A DNA stretch of 37,186 nucleotides, from the NCBI GenBank assembly GCA_020851635.1, contig JADZCJ010000023.1, positions 1 to 37,186 on the forward strand, given 5' to 3'. Source of the stretch: Anaerolineae bacterium. GTDB taxonomy: Bacteria; Chloroflexota; Anaerolineae; UBA4142; SHND01. Both the position numbers and the translations under genes were made by a program. The notes beneath the pieces are model-generated. The model ran no database searches and was not told where the DNA came from. It was given only the letters and a program-made list of their open reading frames with translations. Shown here one piece after another: positions 25,014-33,756 of the stretch (position 1 is its first letter; every line of letters starts with the position of its first letter).

Positions 25014-26528
25014 ATGAACAATCCGCTCATTGTTGCGATTGCGATCATTGCAGTCATTTTTGTGATTGTGATATTGCTGCTGGTCATTTCGGGACGCTAT
25101 CAAAAGGTCGGACCGAATGAAGCCTTGATTATTTCGGGACGCGGCTCGACGCGCACGGACCCCGTTACCGGAAAAAAGGAACGCGTGGGCTATCGCATCG
25201 TCAAGGGCGGCGGCACCATTGTCTTTCCTGTGCTCGAATCGGCAAAGCGGCTGTCGCTCGAAATCATGACCATCGAAGTAGAAACGCCGCGCGTTTACAC
25301 AGCACAGGGCGTTGCCGTTACCGTGGACGGGATTGCCCAGGTCAAGGTCCGCAGTGACGAAGTTTCGATTGCGACCGCGGCGGAACAATTTCTCTCGAAA
25401 ACCACCGACGAAATCAAACAGGTCGCCCTGCAAACACTGGAAGGGCATTTGCGCGCCATCGTGGGCACGTTGACCGTCGAAGAGATTTATCGTGACCGCG
25501 ACCAGTTTGCCACGCGCGTTCAGGAAGTGTCGGCGGGTGATATGGCGAACATGGGCATCGGGATCATTTCGTTCACGATCAAGGATATTCGCGACGACCA
25601 GAAATACCTCGACTCGCTCGGCGTCGCCCGCACCGCCGAGGTCAAGCGCGATGCGGCGATCGGCGAAGCTCTCGCCACGCGCGACGCAAAAATCAAAGCG
25701 GCGGGCGCGGACCAGGAAGGCGAACAGGCGCGATTTATTGCGGCGACCAAGATTGCAGAGGCGGACAAGAATTTCCAGGTCCAAAAGTCAGCCTATGATG
25801 CCGAAGTGAACCGCAATCGCGCGGCGGCAGAGCTGGCGTATGAACTGCAGCGCAACAAGAGCAATCAAGAAGTCACCGCCGAGCAGGTGCAGGTGCAGGT
25901 CATCGAAAAGGAAAAGCAGATCAAGGTCCAGGAGCAAGAAGTTTTGCGCCGCGAGCGCGAATTGGAAGCGACCATTCGCAAGCCCGCCGAGGCGGAACAG
26001 TACCGCATAAGGACGATTGCCGACGGCGACAAGTATCGCACCGTGACAGAAGCAAACGGTCTCGCCGAAGCAAACAAGGCGCGCGGGTTGGCGGAAGCGG
26101 ATGTCGTGCGGGCGCAGGGTTTCGCCGAAGCCGAAGCGAACAAGGCGCGCGGGCTGGCGGAGGCCGACGTGATTCAGGCGCAGGGCTTTGCCGAGGCCGA
26201 AGCGATGAAGAAAAAAGCCGAAGCGTGGCGCGAATACAACCAGGCGGCGATCATCCAGCAGCTCATCGAAGCGATGCCCAAAATCGCGGCAGCGATTTCA
26301 GAACCGCTGTCCAAGACGGACCGTATCGTGGTGATCAGCAACGGCGGGGGCGACGGCGCGGGCGCGGGCGCGTCCAAAGTCTCGCAGGACGTGGCGAATA
26401 TTGTTTCGCAGGTGCCCGCCACCGTCGAAGCGTTGACGGGGATTGATATTATCAAGACGCTCAAGGATTTGCCGCGCGTTCAAGAGAGTGAAGCGGCGCA
26501 GGATCCGGGTCGCGAAACGCAAGCATAG
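25014..26528 (+). CDS. Flotillin-family (SPFH/band 7) protein
   Basis: 504 residues. An N-terminal hydrophobic anchor (about 3-24) is followed by the SPFH domain (RYQKVGPNEALIISGRGS, then VTVDGIAQVKVRSDEVSIATAAEQFL). A long Glu/Ala-rich coiled coil runs from about 215 to 420 and includes a near-perfect 22-residue repeat around AEANKARGLAEADV at 26064 and 26130. The glycine-rich C-terminus (NGGGDGAGAGASK) is also usual for flotillins. It would oligomerise on the inner face of the membrane and organise microdomains. GGAGG lies 8 bases before ATG 25014. A terminator follows at 26549. Confidence 0.93.
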   Translation: MNNPLIVAIAIIAVIFVIVILLLVISGRYQKVGPNEALIISGRGSTRTDPVTGKKERVGYRIVKGGGTIVFPVLESAKRLSLEIMTIEVETPRVYTAQGVAVTVDGIAQVKVRSDEVSIATAAEQFLSKTTDEIKQVALQTLEGHLRAIVGTLTVEEIYRDRDQFATRVQEVSAGDMANMGIGIISFTIKDIRDDQKYLDSLGVARTAEVKRDAAIGEALATRDAKIKAAGADQEGEQARFIAATKIAEADKNFQVQKSAYDAEVNRNRAAAELAYELQRNKSNQEVTAEQVQVQVIEKEKQIKVQEQEVLRRERELEATIRKPAEAEQYRIRTIADGDKYRTVTEANGLAEANKARGLAEADVVRAQGFAEAEANKARGLAEADVIQAQGFAEAEAMKKKAEAWREYNQAAIIQQLIEAMPKIAAAISEPLSKTDRIVVISNGGGDGAGAGASKVSQDVANIVSQVPATVEALTGIDIIKTLKDLPRVQESEAAQDPGRETQA

Positions 26529-26548
26529 AGCTCTTGCAGAATCAAGCT

Positions 26549-26581
26549 GCCCGCGTCAATCCAAATGACGCGGGCTTTTTT
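26549..26581 (+). terminator. Intrinsic terminator after the flotillin gene
   Basis: A 10-bp stem GCCCGCGTCA (26549-26558) with TGACGCGGGC (26566-26575), a 7-base loop and six T. It ends only 11 bases before the next start codon. Confidence 0.93.
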
Positions 26582-26592
26582 GTGAGGACAAG

Positions 26593-27363
26593 ATGGACGT
26601 TCGAGACTATAACCGTGAGGCGTGGGACAAAGAGGTCGTAAAAGGGAATCCGTGGACACAGCCCGTGTCGCCGGAGGTGATTGCGCGGGCGCGGCGCGGG
26701 GATTGGGACGTGCTGTTGACCGAGCAGAAATTTGTGCCGCGCGAATGGTTTGGCGAGGTGCGCGGCAAGGACATTTTGGGGTTGGCGTCGGGCGGGGGCC
26801 AGCAAGCGCCGACGTTTGCCGCGGCGGGGGCGAATGTGACCGTGCTGGACAATTCGCCCAAACAGTTGGAGCGCGACCGCATGGTCGCCAAGCGCGAAGG
26901 GTTGTCAATTCGGACGATTCAAGGCGACGCGCGCGATTTGTCCATGCTGGCGGCCGAGTCGTTCGACCTTGTGTTTCATCCCGTCTCGAACCTGTTTATC
27001 CCGCAGGTGCGTCCGATCTATCGAGAGGCGTTTCGCGTGCTGCGGCACGGGGGCATTCTGCTCGCGGGATTCATGAACCCGGTGGTCTATGCGTTCCCGT
27101 ATGATGCGTTGGACGGCAAGGAGCCGCTGACGGTGAAATTCAAGCTGCCCTATTCGGACACGGAGCAATTGCCCGCGGCAGAATTGGAAAAATTGATCGC
27201 GGATAAGGTGCCGCTCGAGCACAGCCATACGCTGACCGACCAGCTCGGCGGGCAGCTCGACGCCGGTTTTTTTCTAACCGGCCTGTACGAGGACTATCAC
27301 ACTGAAATGACGTTGAGCCAATTCATGCCGACGTATATTGCGACGCGGGCGCTCAAGCTATAA
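26593..27363 (+). CDS. Class I SAM-dependent methyltransferase
   Basis: 256 residues. The Rossmann motif I is ILGLASGGGQQ (61-71), the SAM-ribose acidic residue is Asp86 in VTVLDNSPKQL, and GDARDLSMLAAESFDLVFHPVSN carries motifs II and III. The later FRVLRHGGILLAGFMNP is the usual post-motif strand (UbiE/Methyltransf_11 type). The methyl acceptor cannot be told from sequence; small molecules are most common in this group. GAGGA lies 4-5 bases upstream of the ATG, but no promoter is obvious between the preceding terminator and the gene. Bases 27364-27480 show no feature. Confidence 0.85.
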   Translation: MDVRDYNREAWDKEVVKGNPWTQPVSPEVIARARRGDWDVLLTEQKFVPREWFGEVRGKDILGLASGGGQQAPTFAAAGANVTVLDNSPKQLERDRMVAKREGLSIRTIQGDARDLSMLAAESFDLVFHPVSNLFIPQVRPIYREAFRVLRHGGILLAGFMNPVVYAFPYDALDGKEPLTVKFKLPYSDTEQLPAAELEKLIADKVPLEHSHTLTDQLGGQLDAGFFLTGLYEDYHTEMTLSQFMPTYIATRALKL

Positions 27364-27480
27364 TTGGTGGTGCGGTTTATTTTCAGTTCAACTTGCAGGT
27401 TGGTGGCGTACTAGTTTAAGGGGAGATTAAAAGAAAATCTCGGGGCGAGAAAAAGGAAAATCTGCGCGCGGGATAAATTA

Positions 27481-27489
27481 TGCTACAAT
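27481..27489 (+). promoter_or_regulatory. Extended -10 promoter for the propeller-hydrolase gene
   Basis: TGC-TACAAT (-10 hexamer at 27484-27489) lies 45 bases upstream of the start codon; the -35 region is poor. Confidence 0.35.
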
Positions 27490-27534
27490 TCTCGCCACGC
27501 CCCTTTGCCCTGATCTGTATTTCTTTTTCTTTGA

Positions 27535-30177
27535 ATGTCATTTCTGCGTTCCATTGTCATCACAGCTCTCTTGCTTGCCGCGTTCCTCGCTACGTTTTCC
27601 GTTTCCGCTGCGCAAGACCTCAACCTAAAAATGTATACCACCCGCGACGGTCTCGCGGGTGATTTTGTGACCGCGATTGCGTTCGAGCCGAACGGCAGCG
27701 TGTGGGTCGGCACGACGGAGGGCGCGACGCATATTTCCGATGCGGGCTGGGTCAGTTATACTGCCGCGCATGGGTTGGGCGACAGCTGGATTACGGCGCT
27801 CACCGTCGCGCCCGATGGACGGATCTGGTTCGCGACGCAGAGCGGCGGAATTGCGGTCCTCGATCCGACCACGCGCGTTCTCACCCCCTATAACCTCGAA
27901 AACTCGGACATTCCCTCCAATTTTGTGACCGCGCTCGCGGTAGATTCGTCAAATCAACTCTGGGTCGGGACACTGGGCAATGGCATCGCCCGTTTCGATA
28001 CCGCGCAGAATACGTGGACGACGTTTGAGCGTTTTGCGAACGAGGTTACCGCGATCACGCTGGACCAGGATGAACTGCCGTGGGTTGGCACGGACGACGG
28101 CGCATATCATTTTGATGGCACAGCATGGACGCGCGATGAAAACGTCGGAGAGGCGCGTGTGCGGCGGATTGATGCGTTCGACGGGAAATGGTATCTGGCG
28201 ACCGACGACGCGCGCTATACGCTCAAGGATGGCGCGTGGGCGGCGAATGACAGCGCAGAGCGGATTGACGCGGGGCTGAGCGCGGCGAATTTGGGGGACG
28301 CGCAAATTACCGCCTTTGGCAAAGATTACCAGGAACGCATCTGGCTGGGGACGCCGCGCGGGGTGTTGATGGCGCATCACGGGAACGCGCCGACGCCACC
28401 CACACCCTACCCGGTCGTGCTGGTGCACGGCTGGACGGTCGCGGGAGATGACACGCTCGAATCGAGCGAGTTTCGGTTTCTGAAAAGTTTCGCCGACCGC
28501 GACGGGATTCCGATGTTTTATGCGGAGGGCGTCAAACCGGAAAACACCCTGTATCAAAACGCCGCAGTCATCCGCGATGAAATCGCGCGAGTGAAAGGGG
28601 CGACGGGCGCCGACAAGGTGAATCTCGTCGGCTTTTCGATGGGCGGAATGAACAGCCGCGCATATCTGGAAACATCGTTGTATGGGAATGACGTGAACCG
28701 CGTGATCATTCTCGGCACGCCGCAAGCGGGGGTGGAGGTGTGGAAGCCGATTCTGGTTCAGCAGATTCTCGCCAAGCCCGATCAGCCCTCGGCGATTGAA
28801 CTCTCACCCGAATACGCACAACAGGTTGTGAATGAAACGCGCGCCCCAAACCGCGCCGTGCCGTATGATCTATTGATCGGCGATGCGCGCGAGCAGACGG
28901 GGATGGCATTTCTGGAGGACATGCCCGCGAGCGACGCGCTGATTTCGGTTGCAAGCGCCCTCGCGCTCGATGCGCCGAACGTGCGCCATCATGTCAACGC
29001 CGATTTGCACGATTGGGGTCCCGAACCTGTGCCGCTGGACCTGACGGGCTATTTGTACCCGCGCGCGACGTGGGAGAGGTATTTGCGGAATGCTCTCTTT
29101 AATCGGGACAACGCGCCGATTGGGTGGGAGGTACGGAACGTTCCCGACGGGGACCGGAATGCGGCGGCGAGCGTTCCCTACGAGGACAGCGGAAAGGGAC
29201 CGAATCATACGCCGGTGGTGACGCGCGAGATTCGGGCGGGGGAGACGATCACGAATAGCGTGGTGATTGACGAAAATTCGTCGGCGCGGTTTATTGCCTA
29301 TTATCCCGGCGGGGAGATTGATTTTTCTCTCGTCGCGCCGGGCGGCGAGACATACGAGCCGGATGACTTGCCGCGCGAGGACGATTCAGGTGTCTTGTCG
29401 CTCTCGACCGATATCGCGAGTTTCAGCGGGTATGTAATACAAGATGCTCCGCCGGGCGAATGGCAACTGGTCTTGGCGCGGACGGACAGCGGGGCGCAGC
29501 CAATTCAAGCTTCAACGTATGTCGAACTCGATTCGCCGCAGCGGCTGGTTCTCCGCGAGATACCAGATGTGAATTTGGGCGGCGCGATACAAATACAGGC
29601 GCAGCTAACGCAGCCCGTTCAAGGGACGACGATGCGCGCTCGAATGGCGGAACCCGCACAGAAATCGGGGGAGCCGTTCGAGTTGTTTGACATTGAATTA
29701 TTTGACGATGGTTTACATGATGACGGGGCGGCGAACGACGGGGTATTTGCCGGCGCCTATTCGCCCTTGCGCGCGGGATGGCATACGCTTACAGTCGAGG
29801 CAACGGGCGCGGGTGTGGAACGCGCGAGCGAAGCGTTGTTCGCCGTGAATCCGTCCGATGTTACGATTGATCGGAACATGAGCAGAGTTTCTGCGACGGA
29901 CAGTTCGCAATTTCAAGTGGTCGTCAATTCCGGGCGCGCGGGGAGTTTTGCGCTCGGCGCGGCGCTGCAAGACGCGACAAGCGGCAGTGTGATTGCGCGC
30001 ACATTCGTCCCCGTTGCTTTGGATGTGGGCAAGAATCAGGTGCCCATCGCGTTCGATACATCCAAACTTGCGCCGACGCCGTTTGCGCTCAACGTTGTGC
30101 TGCTGGACACAAATTGGGCAGCATTCGAGTTGGACCGCGCGACACTTGCGCCCACAGATGCAAATTCAAATGAATAA
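27535..30177 (+). CDS. Secreted beta-propeller plus alpha/beta-hydrolase protein
   Basis: 880 residues. A signal peptide (1-26, ending VSAAQD) is followed by repeats of the two-component-regulator propeller type at about 27-285 (GDFVTAIAFEPNGSVWVGTT, DSWITALTVAPDGRIWFAT, GVLMAHHG). An alpha/beta hydrolase fold (about 298-480) opens with YPVVLVHGW and has the nucleophile elbow GFSMGG with Ser368, as in PGAP1/lipase-class esterases. The C-terminal 320 residues are beta-rich (GEWQLVLAR, DGVFAGAYSPLRAGWHTLTVEA), probably binding domains. No transmembrane helix follows the signal, so it is exported. Its last bases overlap the next gene. Confidence 0.82.
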   Translation: MSFLRSIVITALLLAAFLATFSVSAAQDLNLKMYTTRDGLAGDFVTAIAFEPNGSVWVGTTEGATHISDAGWVSYTAAHGLGDSWITALTVAPDGRIWFATQSGGIAVLDPTTRVLTPYNLENSDIPSNFVTALAVDSSNQLWVGTLGNGIARFDTAQNTWTTFERFANEVTAITLDQDELPWVGTDDGAYHFDGTAWTRDENVGEARVRRIDAFDGKWYLATDDARYTLKDGAWAANDSAERIDAGLSAANLGDAQITAFGKDYQERIWLGTPRGVLMAHHGNAPTPPTPYPVVLVHGWTVAGDDTLESSEFRFLKSFADRDGIPMFYAEGVKPENTLYQNAAVIRDEIARVKGATGADKVNLVGFSMGGMNSRAYLETSLYGNDVNRVIILGTPQAGVEVWKPILVQQILAKPDQPSAIELSPEYAQQVVNETRAPNRAVPYDLLIGDAREQTGMAFLEDMPASDALISVASALALDAPNVRHHVNADLHDWGPEPVPLDLTGYLYPRATWERYLRNALFNRDNAPIGWEVRNVPDGDRNAAASVPYEDSGKGPNHTPVVTREIRAGETITNSVVIDENSSARFIAYYPGGEIDFSLVAPGGETYEPDDLPREDDSGVLSLSTDIASFSGYVIQDAPPGEWQLVLARTDSGAQPIQASTYVELDSPQRLVLREIPDVNLGGAIQIQAQLTQPVQGTTMRARMAEPAQKSGEPFELFDIELFDDGLHDDGAANDGVFAGAYSPLRAGWHTLTVEATGAGVERASEALFAVNPSDVTIDRNMSRVSATDSSQFQVVVNSGRAGSFALGAALQDATSGSVIARTFVPVALDVGKNQVPIAFDTSKLAPTPFALNVVLLDTNWAAFELDRATLAPTDANSNE

Positions 30178-31339
30178 AACCAATCCACCTCTTGGGCGTC
30201 GCCCTCTTTTTTGGGTTGTGCTTGCTGCGGTTGCCCTCCTGGTCGGGGGCTGCGCGTATTTCTTGCAGAACCAGCCGTCAACACAGCTGCCGCAGACAGC
30301 GACGGTCACGCGCGGTGATTTGAAAGCGACGGTCAACGCCAACGCGCGCGTGCGCTCCGAGTCCGCCGTGCAACTCGCCTTTCCATTTGCGGGGCGTGTG
30401 GCAAGTGTCAATGCGCAGGAAGGCGACGCGGTCGAAAAGGACCAGGTGCTGGCGGAATTGGATGCGCCCGAAACGCGGCGGCGACGGCAACAGGCAGAAA
30501 TGAATCTGACAGCGCGGCTCCAGGACCTGGCGGAGGCGCAAGCGCCGCCCAACGCCCAAGACCTGGAAATCGCGCAGCAAAGCTTGAAAAAAGCCGCGCT
30601 GGCGCTGGCTGCCGCCGAGGACCGCTACGACGACGATCCGACCGACGACAACCGCGTGGCGCAAGAACTCGCACAGAGCGACTATGAAATTGCCCGCGCA
30701 AACTTTAAGCGTCAGACGCGCGGACCCACGGCGGGTCAGGTGGACGATCTGGAGCGCGCAATCGAGAGCGCGCGGCTCGAGTTGCAAGCCGCGCAAGAGG
30801 CGCTGGCGCAGACCCGACTCTATGCGCCGTTTGCCGGGACCATTACCGGCGTTTCGGTGGAACCCGGGCAGCTGCTCGGCGGATATAACCCGGTGGTCGA
30901 ATTGTCCGATCTGGAACGTTTGGAACTGCTCGCCGAGATTGACGAGATTGACGTGGCAGAGGTCAGGGAGGGACAGACGGTGGATTTGCGGTTTGACGCA
31001 TTTCCCGGCAAGAGCGCGACGGGGAAATTGACGCGGTTGTTTCCCGCCGCCTCAAACGATCGCGGCGCAACCGTTTATCAGGCGGTCATCACGCTCGACC
31101 CGACCGAACTTGAGCTGCGTCCGGGCATGGGCGCGACGGCAAATATCGCGACGGTGGAACGCACCGGCGTACTGCGCGTGCCCCTGCGCGCGGTCAAGAG
31201 CGCGGGGTCGCAAAAGATAGTGATCGTGCGCGATGGGAACGGAACGCGGAACGTGGTGGTCGAAACTGGTCTTTCGGACGGGACAAATACCGAGATCGTG
31301 AGCGGGGTGGACGAAGGGACAGTGGTGGTGATCAAGTGA
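30170..31339 (+). CDS. Membrane fusion (periplasmic adaptor, HlyD/MacA-like) protein
   Basis: 389 residues from ATG 30170, overlapping the previous stop by eight bases; ATG 30158 is an alternative. One N-terminal membrane segment (about 15-37, LFWVVLAAVALLVGGC, a weak lipobox) precedes a lipoyl half-motif (VASVNAQEGDAVEKDQVLAELDAP), a long alpha-hairpin rich in Ala, Gln and Glu, the second half (LYAPFAGTITGVSVEPGQ) and a beta-barrel ending (LRPGMGATANIATVERTGVL). It normally links an inner-membrane ABC or RND pump to the outside. No pump gene follows, since the next gene is convergent. It is cotranscribed with the propeller-hydrolase gene. Confidence 0.9.
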   Translation: MNKTNPPLGRRPLFWVVLAAVALLVGGCAYFLQNQPSTQLPQTATVTRGDLKATVNANARVRSESAVQLAFPFAGRVASVNAQEGDAVEKDQVLAELDAPETRRRRQQAEMNLTARLQDLAEAQAPPNAQDLEIAQQSLKKAALALAAAEDRYDDDPTDDNRVAQELAQSDYEIARANFKRQTRGPTAGQVDDLERAIESARLELQAAQEALAQTRLYAPFAGTITGVSVEPGQLLGGYNPVVELSDLERLELLAEIDEIDVAEVREGQTVDLRFDAFPGKSATGKLTRLFPAASNDRGATVYQAVITLDPTELELRPGMGATANIATVERTGVLRVPLRAVKSAGSQKIVIVRDGNGTRNVVVETGLSDGTNTEIVSGVDEGTVVVIK

Positions 31340-31414
31340 GGTCAGCCAATAACATTCGCACAAAATCTTGAGGTCTCTGGTATCTTGGATTTATGCGAGT
31401 TTGCGGACCGAGTC

Positions 31415-32188
31415 CTATTCGATGGTAATCTCTGCAAAAATCGGCAGATGGTCAGAACCCTGAACGTCGAGCGTCCACACCTTGCTGTGGATTGGACAAC
31501 GACTGGCAACAAAGATTTCGTCCAGTTTTTGACGGAGATGCAGCGCACGGATTGCCTGGGTCCAGGGGATCTCGTCCGAAATCGCCCGCAGACCCAATTC
31601 CGCCGCATCATGCTTGAGATGCGCCCAGGTGGGCTTGCCGCCAAAACGAAAAGTGTTGAAATCGCCCGCGAGAATAGAGAGTTCGGCATCGGGGCGCGAC
31701 CGCAAATCGTCAAGAATCGCTCGAAATTGCTGGCGTTTGAACCGATAGCCGATGACATCGAGATGGGCGGTGCAGACGCTGAGGGTGTGATTTTGAAACG
31801 TGCCATACCCGACCAGATTGACGCGCGACTGGTGTTTGACGCGATTGAGCAGGGCGCGTTCTGCGCGCGGGATGCGAACCTGCGTATGGTTCGGCAAAAC
31901 ATGATGTCGGACCGCGTCAAAATGCACCCGCTCGGTATTCCACACCAGACCATTCGCCTGCGGGCGCGCCTTGAGGTGGTGGTAAATGTGCTGGTACGAG
32001 GTAAAAGATTTGCCCAACGCGCGGGCGATGGCAGAGGCATCATCGCTTTGCGCGTTCGCCGAAGTCTCCTGAAGCGCAATCACATCCACATTTCGAAAAT
32101 CACGATGATTTCGGACGATGTCCAGAATCCGCTCTCGCTTCATCCCGACCTGGATATTCCAAGAACAAAAAAATAGAGTATGCCCCAT
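31415..32188 (-). CDS. Endonuclease/exonuclease/phosphatase-family enzyme
   Basis: 257 residues. The Mg2+-dependent EEP (DNase I/APE1-like) fold shows all landmarks: CSWNIQ (8-13), ALQET with the metal glutamate Glu41, CTAHLDV, LAGDFNTF and GSDHLPIFAEI. The family cleaves phosphodiesters in DNA, RNA or phospholipids, or dephosphorylates inositides; the substrate here is not clear. There is no signal peptide. It is transcribed toward the adaptor gene and divergently from the LysM gene, with a 56-base shared control region. Confidence 0.9.
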   Translation of the reverse strand: MGHTLFFCSWNIQVGMKRERILDIVRNHRDFRNVDVIALQETSANAQSDDASAIARALGKSFTSYQHIYHHLKARPQANGLVWNTERVHFDAVRHHVLPNHTQVRIPRAERALLNRVKHQSRVNLVGYGTFQNHTLSVCTAHLDVIGYRFKRQQFRAILDDLRSRPDAELSILAGDFNTFRFGGKPTWAHLKHDAAELGLRAISDEIPWTQAIRALHLRQKLDEIFVASRCPIHSKVWTLDVQGSDHLPIFAEITIE

Positions 32189-32207
32189 CCTTGTCAGGAT
32201 ACATCAC

Positions 32208-32235
32208 TTGTCACGATGCTTCAAATTGATAAAAT
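32208..32235 (+). promoter_or_regulatory. Promoter of the LysM-M23 gene
   Basis: TTGTCA (32208-32213), a 16-base spacer and TAAAAT (32230-32235). The start ATG at 32245 lies only 9 bases after the -10, so the mRNA leader is nearly absent. A weaker divergent promoter (TTGAAG/TATCCT, 32196-32224) may serve the opposite gene. Confidence 0.45.
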
Positions 32236-32244
32236 GGTGTCCGT

Positions 32245-33756
32245 ATGATTCCACGACTGCTTTTGGCGCTCGGTTTGGCATGGCTGCTCGCCGCCTGTTC
32301 GGGGCAAGCGACGCCGACCTCCAACCCGAACGCAACTCCCGCCCCCACCCCGCGCCCGCTGATCCAGCTGCCTTTTGGGAACTCGGGCACGGCGACCCCC
32401 TCACCCGAAGCGACTGAAACACGCAGACCCTCCCCCACGCCCGGTCCGGTCTTTACCGAGTACAAGGTTACATACGGCGACACACTCGGCGGCATCAGCG
32501 CGCAGTTTAACATGAGCATCGAAGAACTGATGGAGGTGAACGGACTGACCGACCCCCATTCGCTCCAGATCGGTCAGGTCTTGAAAATCCCCACCTTTAT
32601 CGAAAGAGAGGGACCTGCCCGGGAGATTTTGCCCGACAGCGAAGTGGTCTATGGTCCCGCCTACAAAGATTTTGACGTTGCCAAATTCCTGGAAAAATAC
32701 CCGAACAGCTATTTGGCAAATTATTCGGTCTATGTGGAACGCCGGGACATGACCGGACCCGAAATCGTCCAGCTCGTGGCGGAACGGTTCAGCGTGGGAC
32801 CGCGCGCGCTGTTGGCATTGATCGAACTTCAGGGCGGCTGGGTCACCTCGTCAAGTTTGACCGGCGCCCAAATCGCCTATCCCGTCGGAGCGCACGTCAA
32901 CGCGCGAGAGGATTTGTATCGCGAGCTATTTTGGGCGGCGAACCAAATCAATGCGGGTTATTACGGAAAAATCACCGGACGTTTTGGCATTCTCGAATTT
33001 ACCGACCGTGAACGAGCGCGCGTCGCATGGGACCTGAACCCCGGCTCGGCAGGGATTCAATATGTGCTTGCCAAGACCGCGACATGGGAGGACTGGCAGC
33101 CGCTTGTCTCGGAGCGGGGCTATCGCGCGACATACGAGAAACTTTTTGGCGACCCCGCGCAGTATGCGGTGGACCAACGGCTGCCCAAGGATTTGAAACA
33201 GCCCACCCTGCGTCTGCCATTGGAAGACGGCAAGCAGTGGTTCTTTACGGGCGGACCGCACGCCGGATGGGTGGATGGCAGTCCGTGGGCGGCGGTGGAT
33301 TTTGCGCCCGCCGACCAGGCCGGGTCGTGCTGGCAGTCCACATATTGGGCAGTTGCCGCCGCGCCGGGAGTGGTTACCTCGTCCGAGAATGGGCGCGTGG
33401 TGCTGGATTTGGATGGCGACGGGTTTCAGGGCACGGGTTGGGCGCTCTTGTATATGCACATGGGCGATGAAGGACGCGTGGAGGTCGGGACCAGGGTCAA
33501 GACCAATGATCCTATCGGCAACCCCTCGTGCCAGGGCGGCGATTCGCAGACCAGTCACGTGCACTTTGCGCGTTTGTATAACGGACAGTGGATCGCGGCG
33601 AGTGATCCTGCAATTCCGCTCGTCCTCTCGGGCTGGGTCTTGAGCGGGGACTCGCAGGAATATAACGGCGCCATGACCCGCGGGAGCGACAAGCGCAGCG
33701 CAGAAAATCAGCGTCTCGAAGGTGTGAACGATGTGATTGGCGACGGGGGCAAATAA
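32245..33756 (+). CDS. LysM-domain M23 (LytM) peptidase lipoprotein
   Basis: 503 residues. A lipoprotein signal ends at LLAAC (Cys18) and is followed by a Thr/Pro-rich spacer. One LysM domain (73-116: YKVTYGDTLGGISAQF, VNGLTDPHSLQIGQVLKIP) binds glycan chains. The C-terminal M23 peptidase (about 325-470) has the zinc ligands His339, Asp352 and His440 in TSHVHF, with YMHMGDEG between them, so it should be active. It would cleave peptidoglycan cross-bridges or recognise them at the cell surface. The middle region (120-320) is helical and unassigned. The final residues overlap the next gene. Confidence 0.9.
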   Translation: MIPRLLLALGLAWLLAACSGQATPTSNPNATPAPTPRPLIQLPFGNSGTATPSPEATETRRPSPTPGPVFTEYKVTYGDTLGGISAQFNMSIEELMEVNGLTDPHSLQIGQVLKIPTFIEREGPAREILPDSEVVYGPAYKDFDVAKFLEKYPNSYLANYSVYVERRDMTGPEIVQLVAERFSVGPRALLALIELQGGWVTSSSLTGAQIAYPVGAHVNAREDLYRELFWAANQINAGYYGKITGRFGILEFTDRERARVAWDLNPGSAGIQYVLAKTATWEDWQPLVSERGYRATYEKLFGDPAQYAVDQRLPKDLKQPTLRLPLEDGKQWFFTGGPHAGWVDGSPWAAVDFAPADQAGSCWQSTYWAVAAAPGVVTSSENGRVVLDLDGDGFQGTGWALLYMHMGDEGRVEVGTRVKTNDPIGNPSCQGGDSQTSHVHFARLYNGQWIAASDPAIPLVLSGWVLSGDSQEYNGAMTRGSDKRSAENQRLEGVNDVIGDGGK

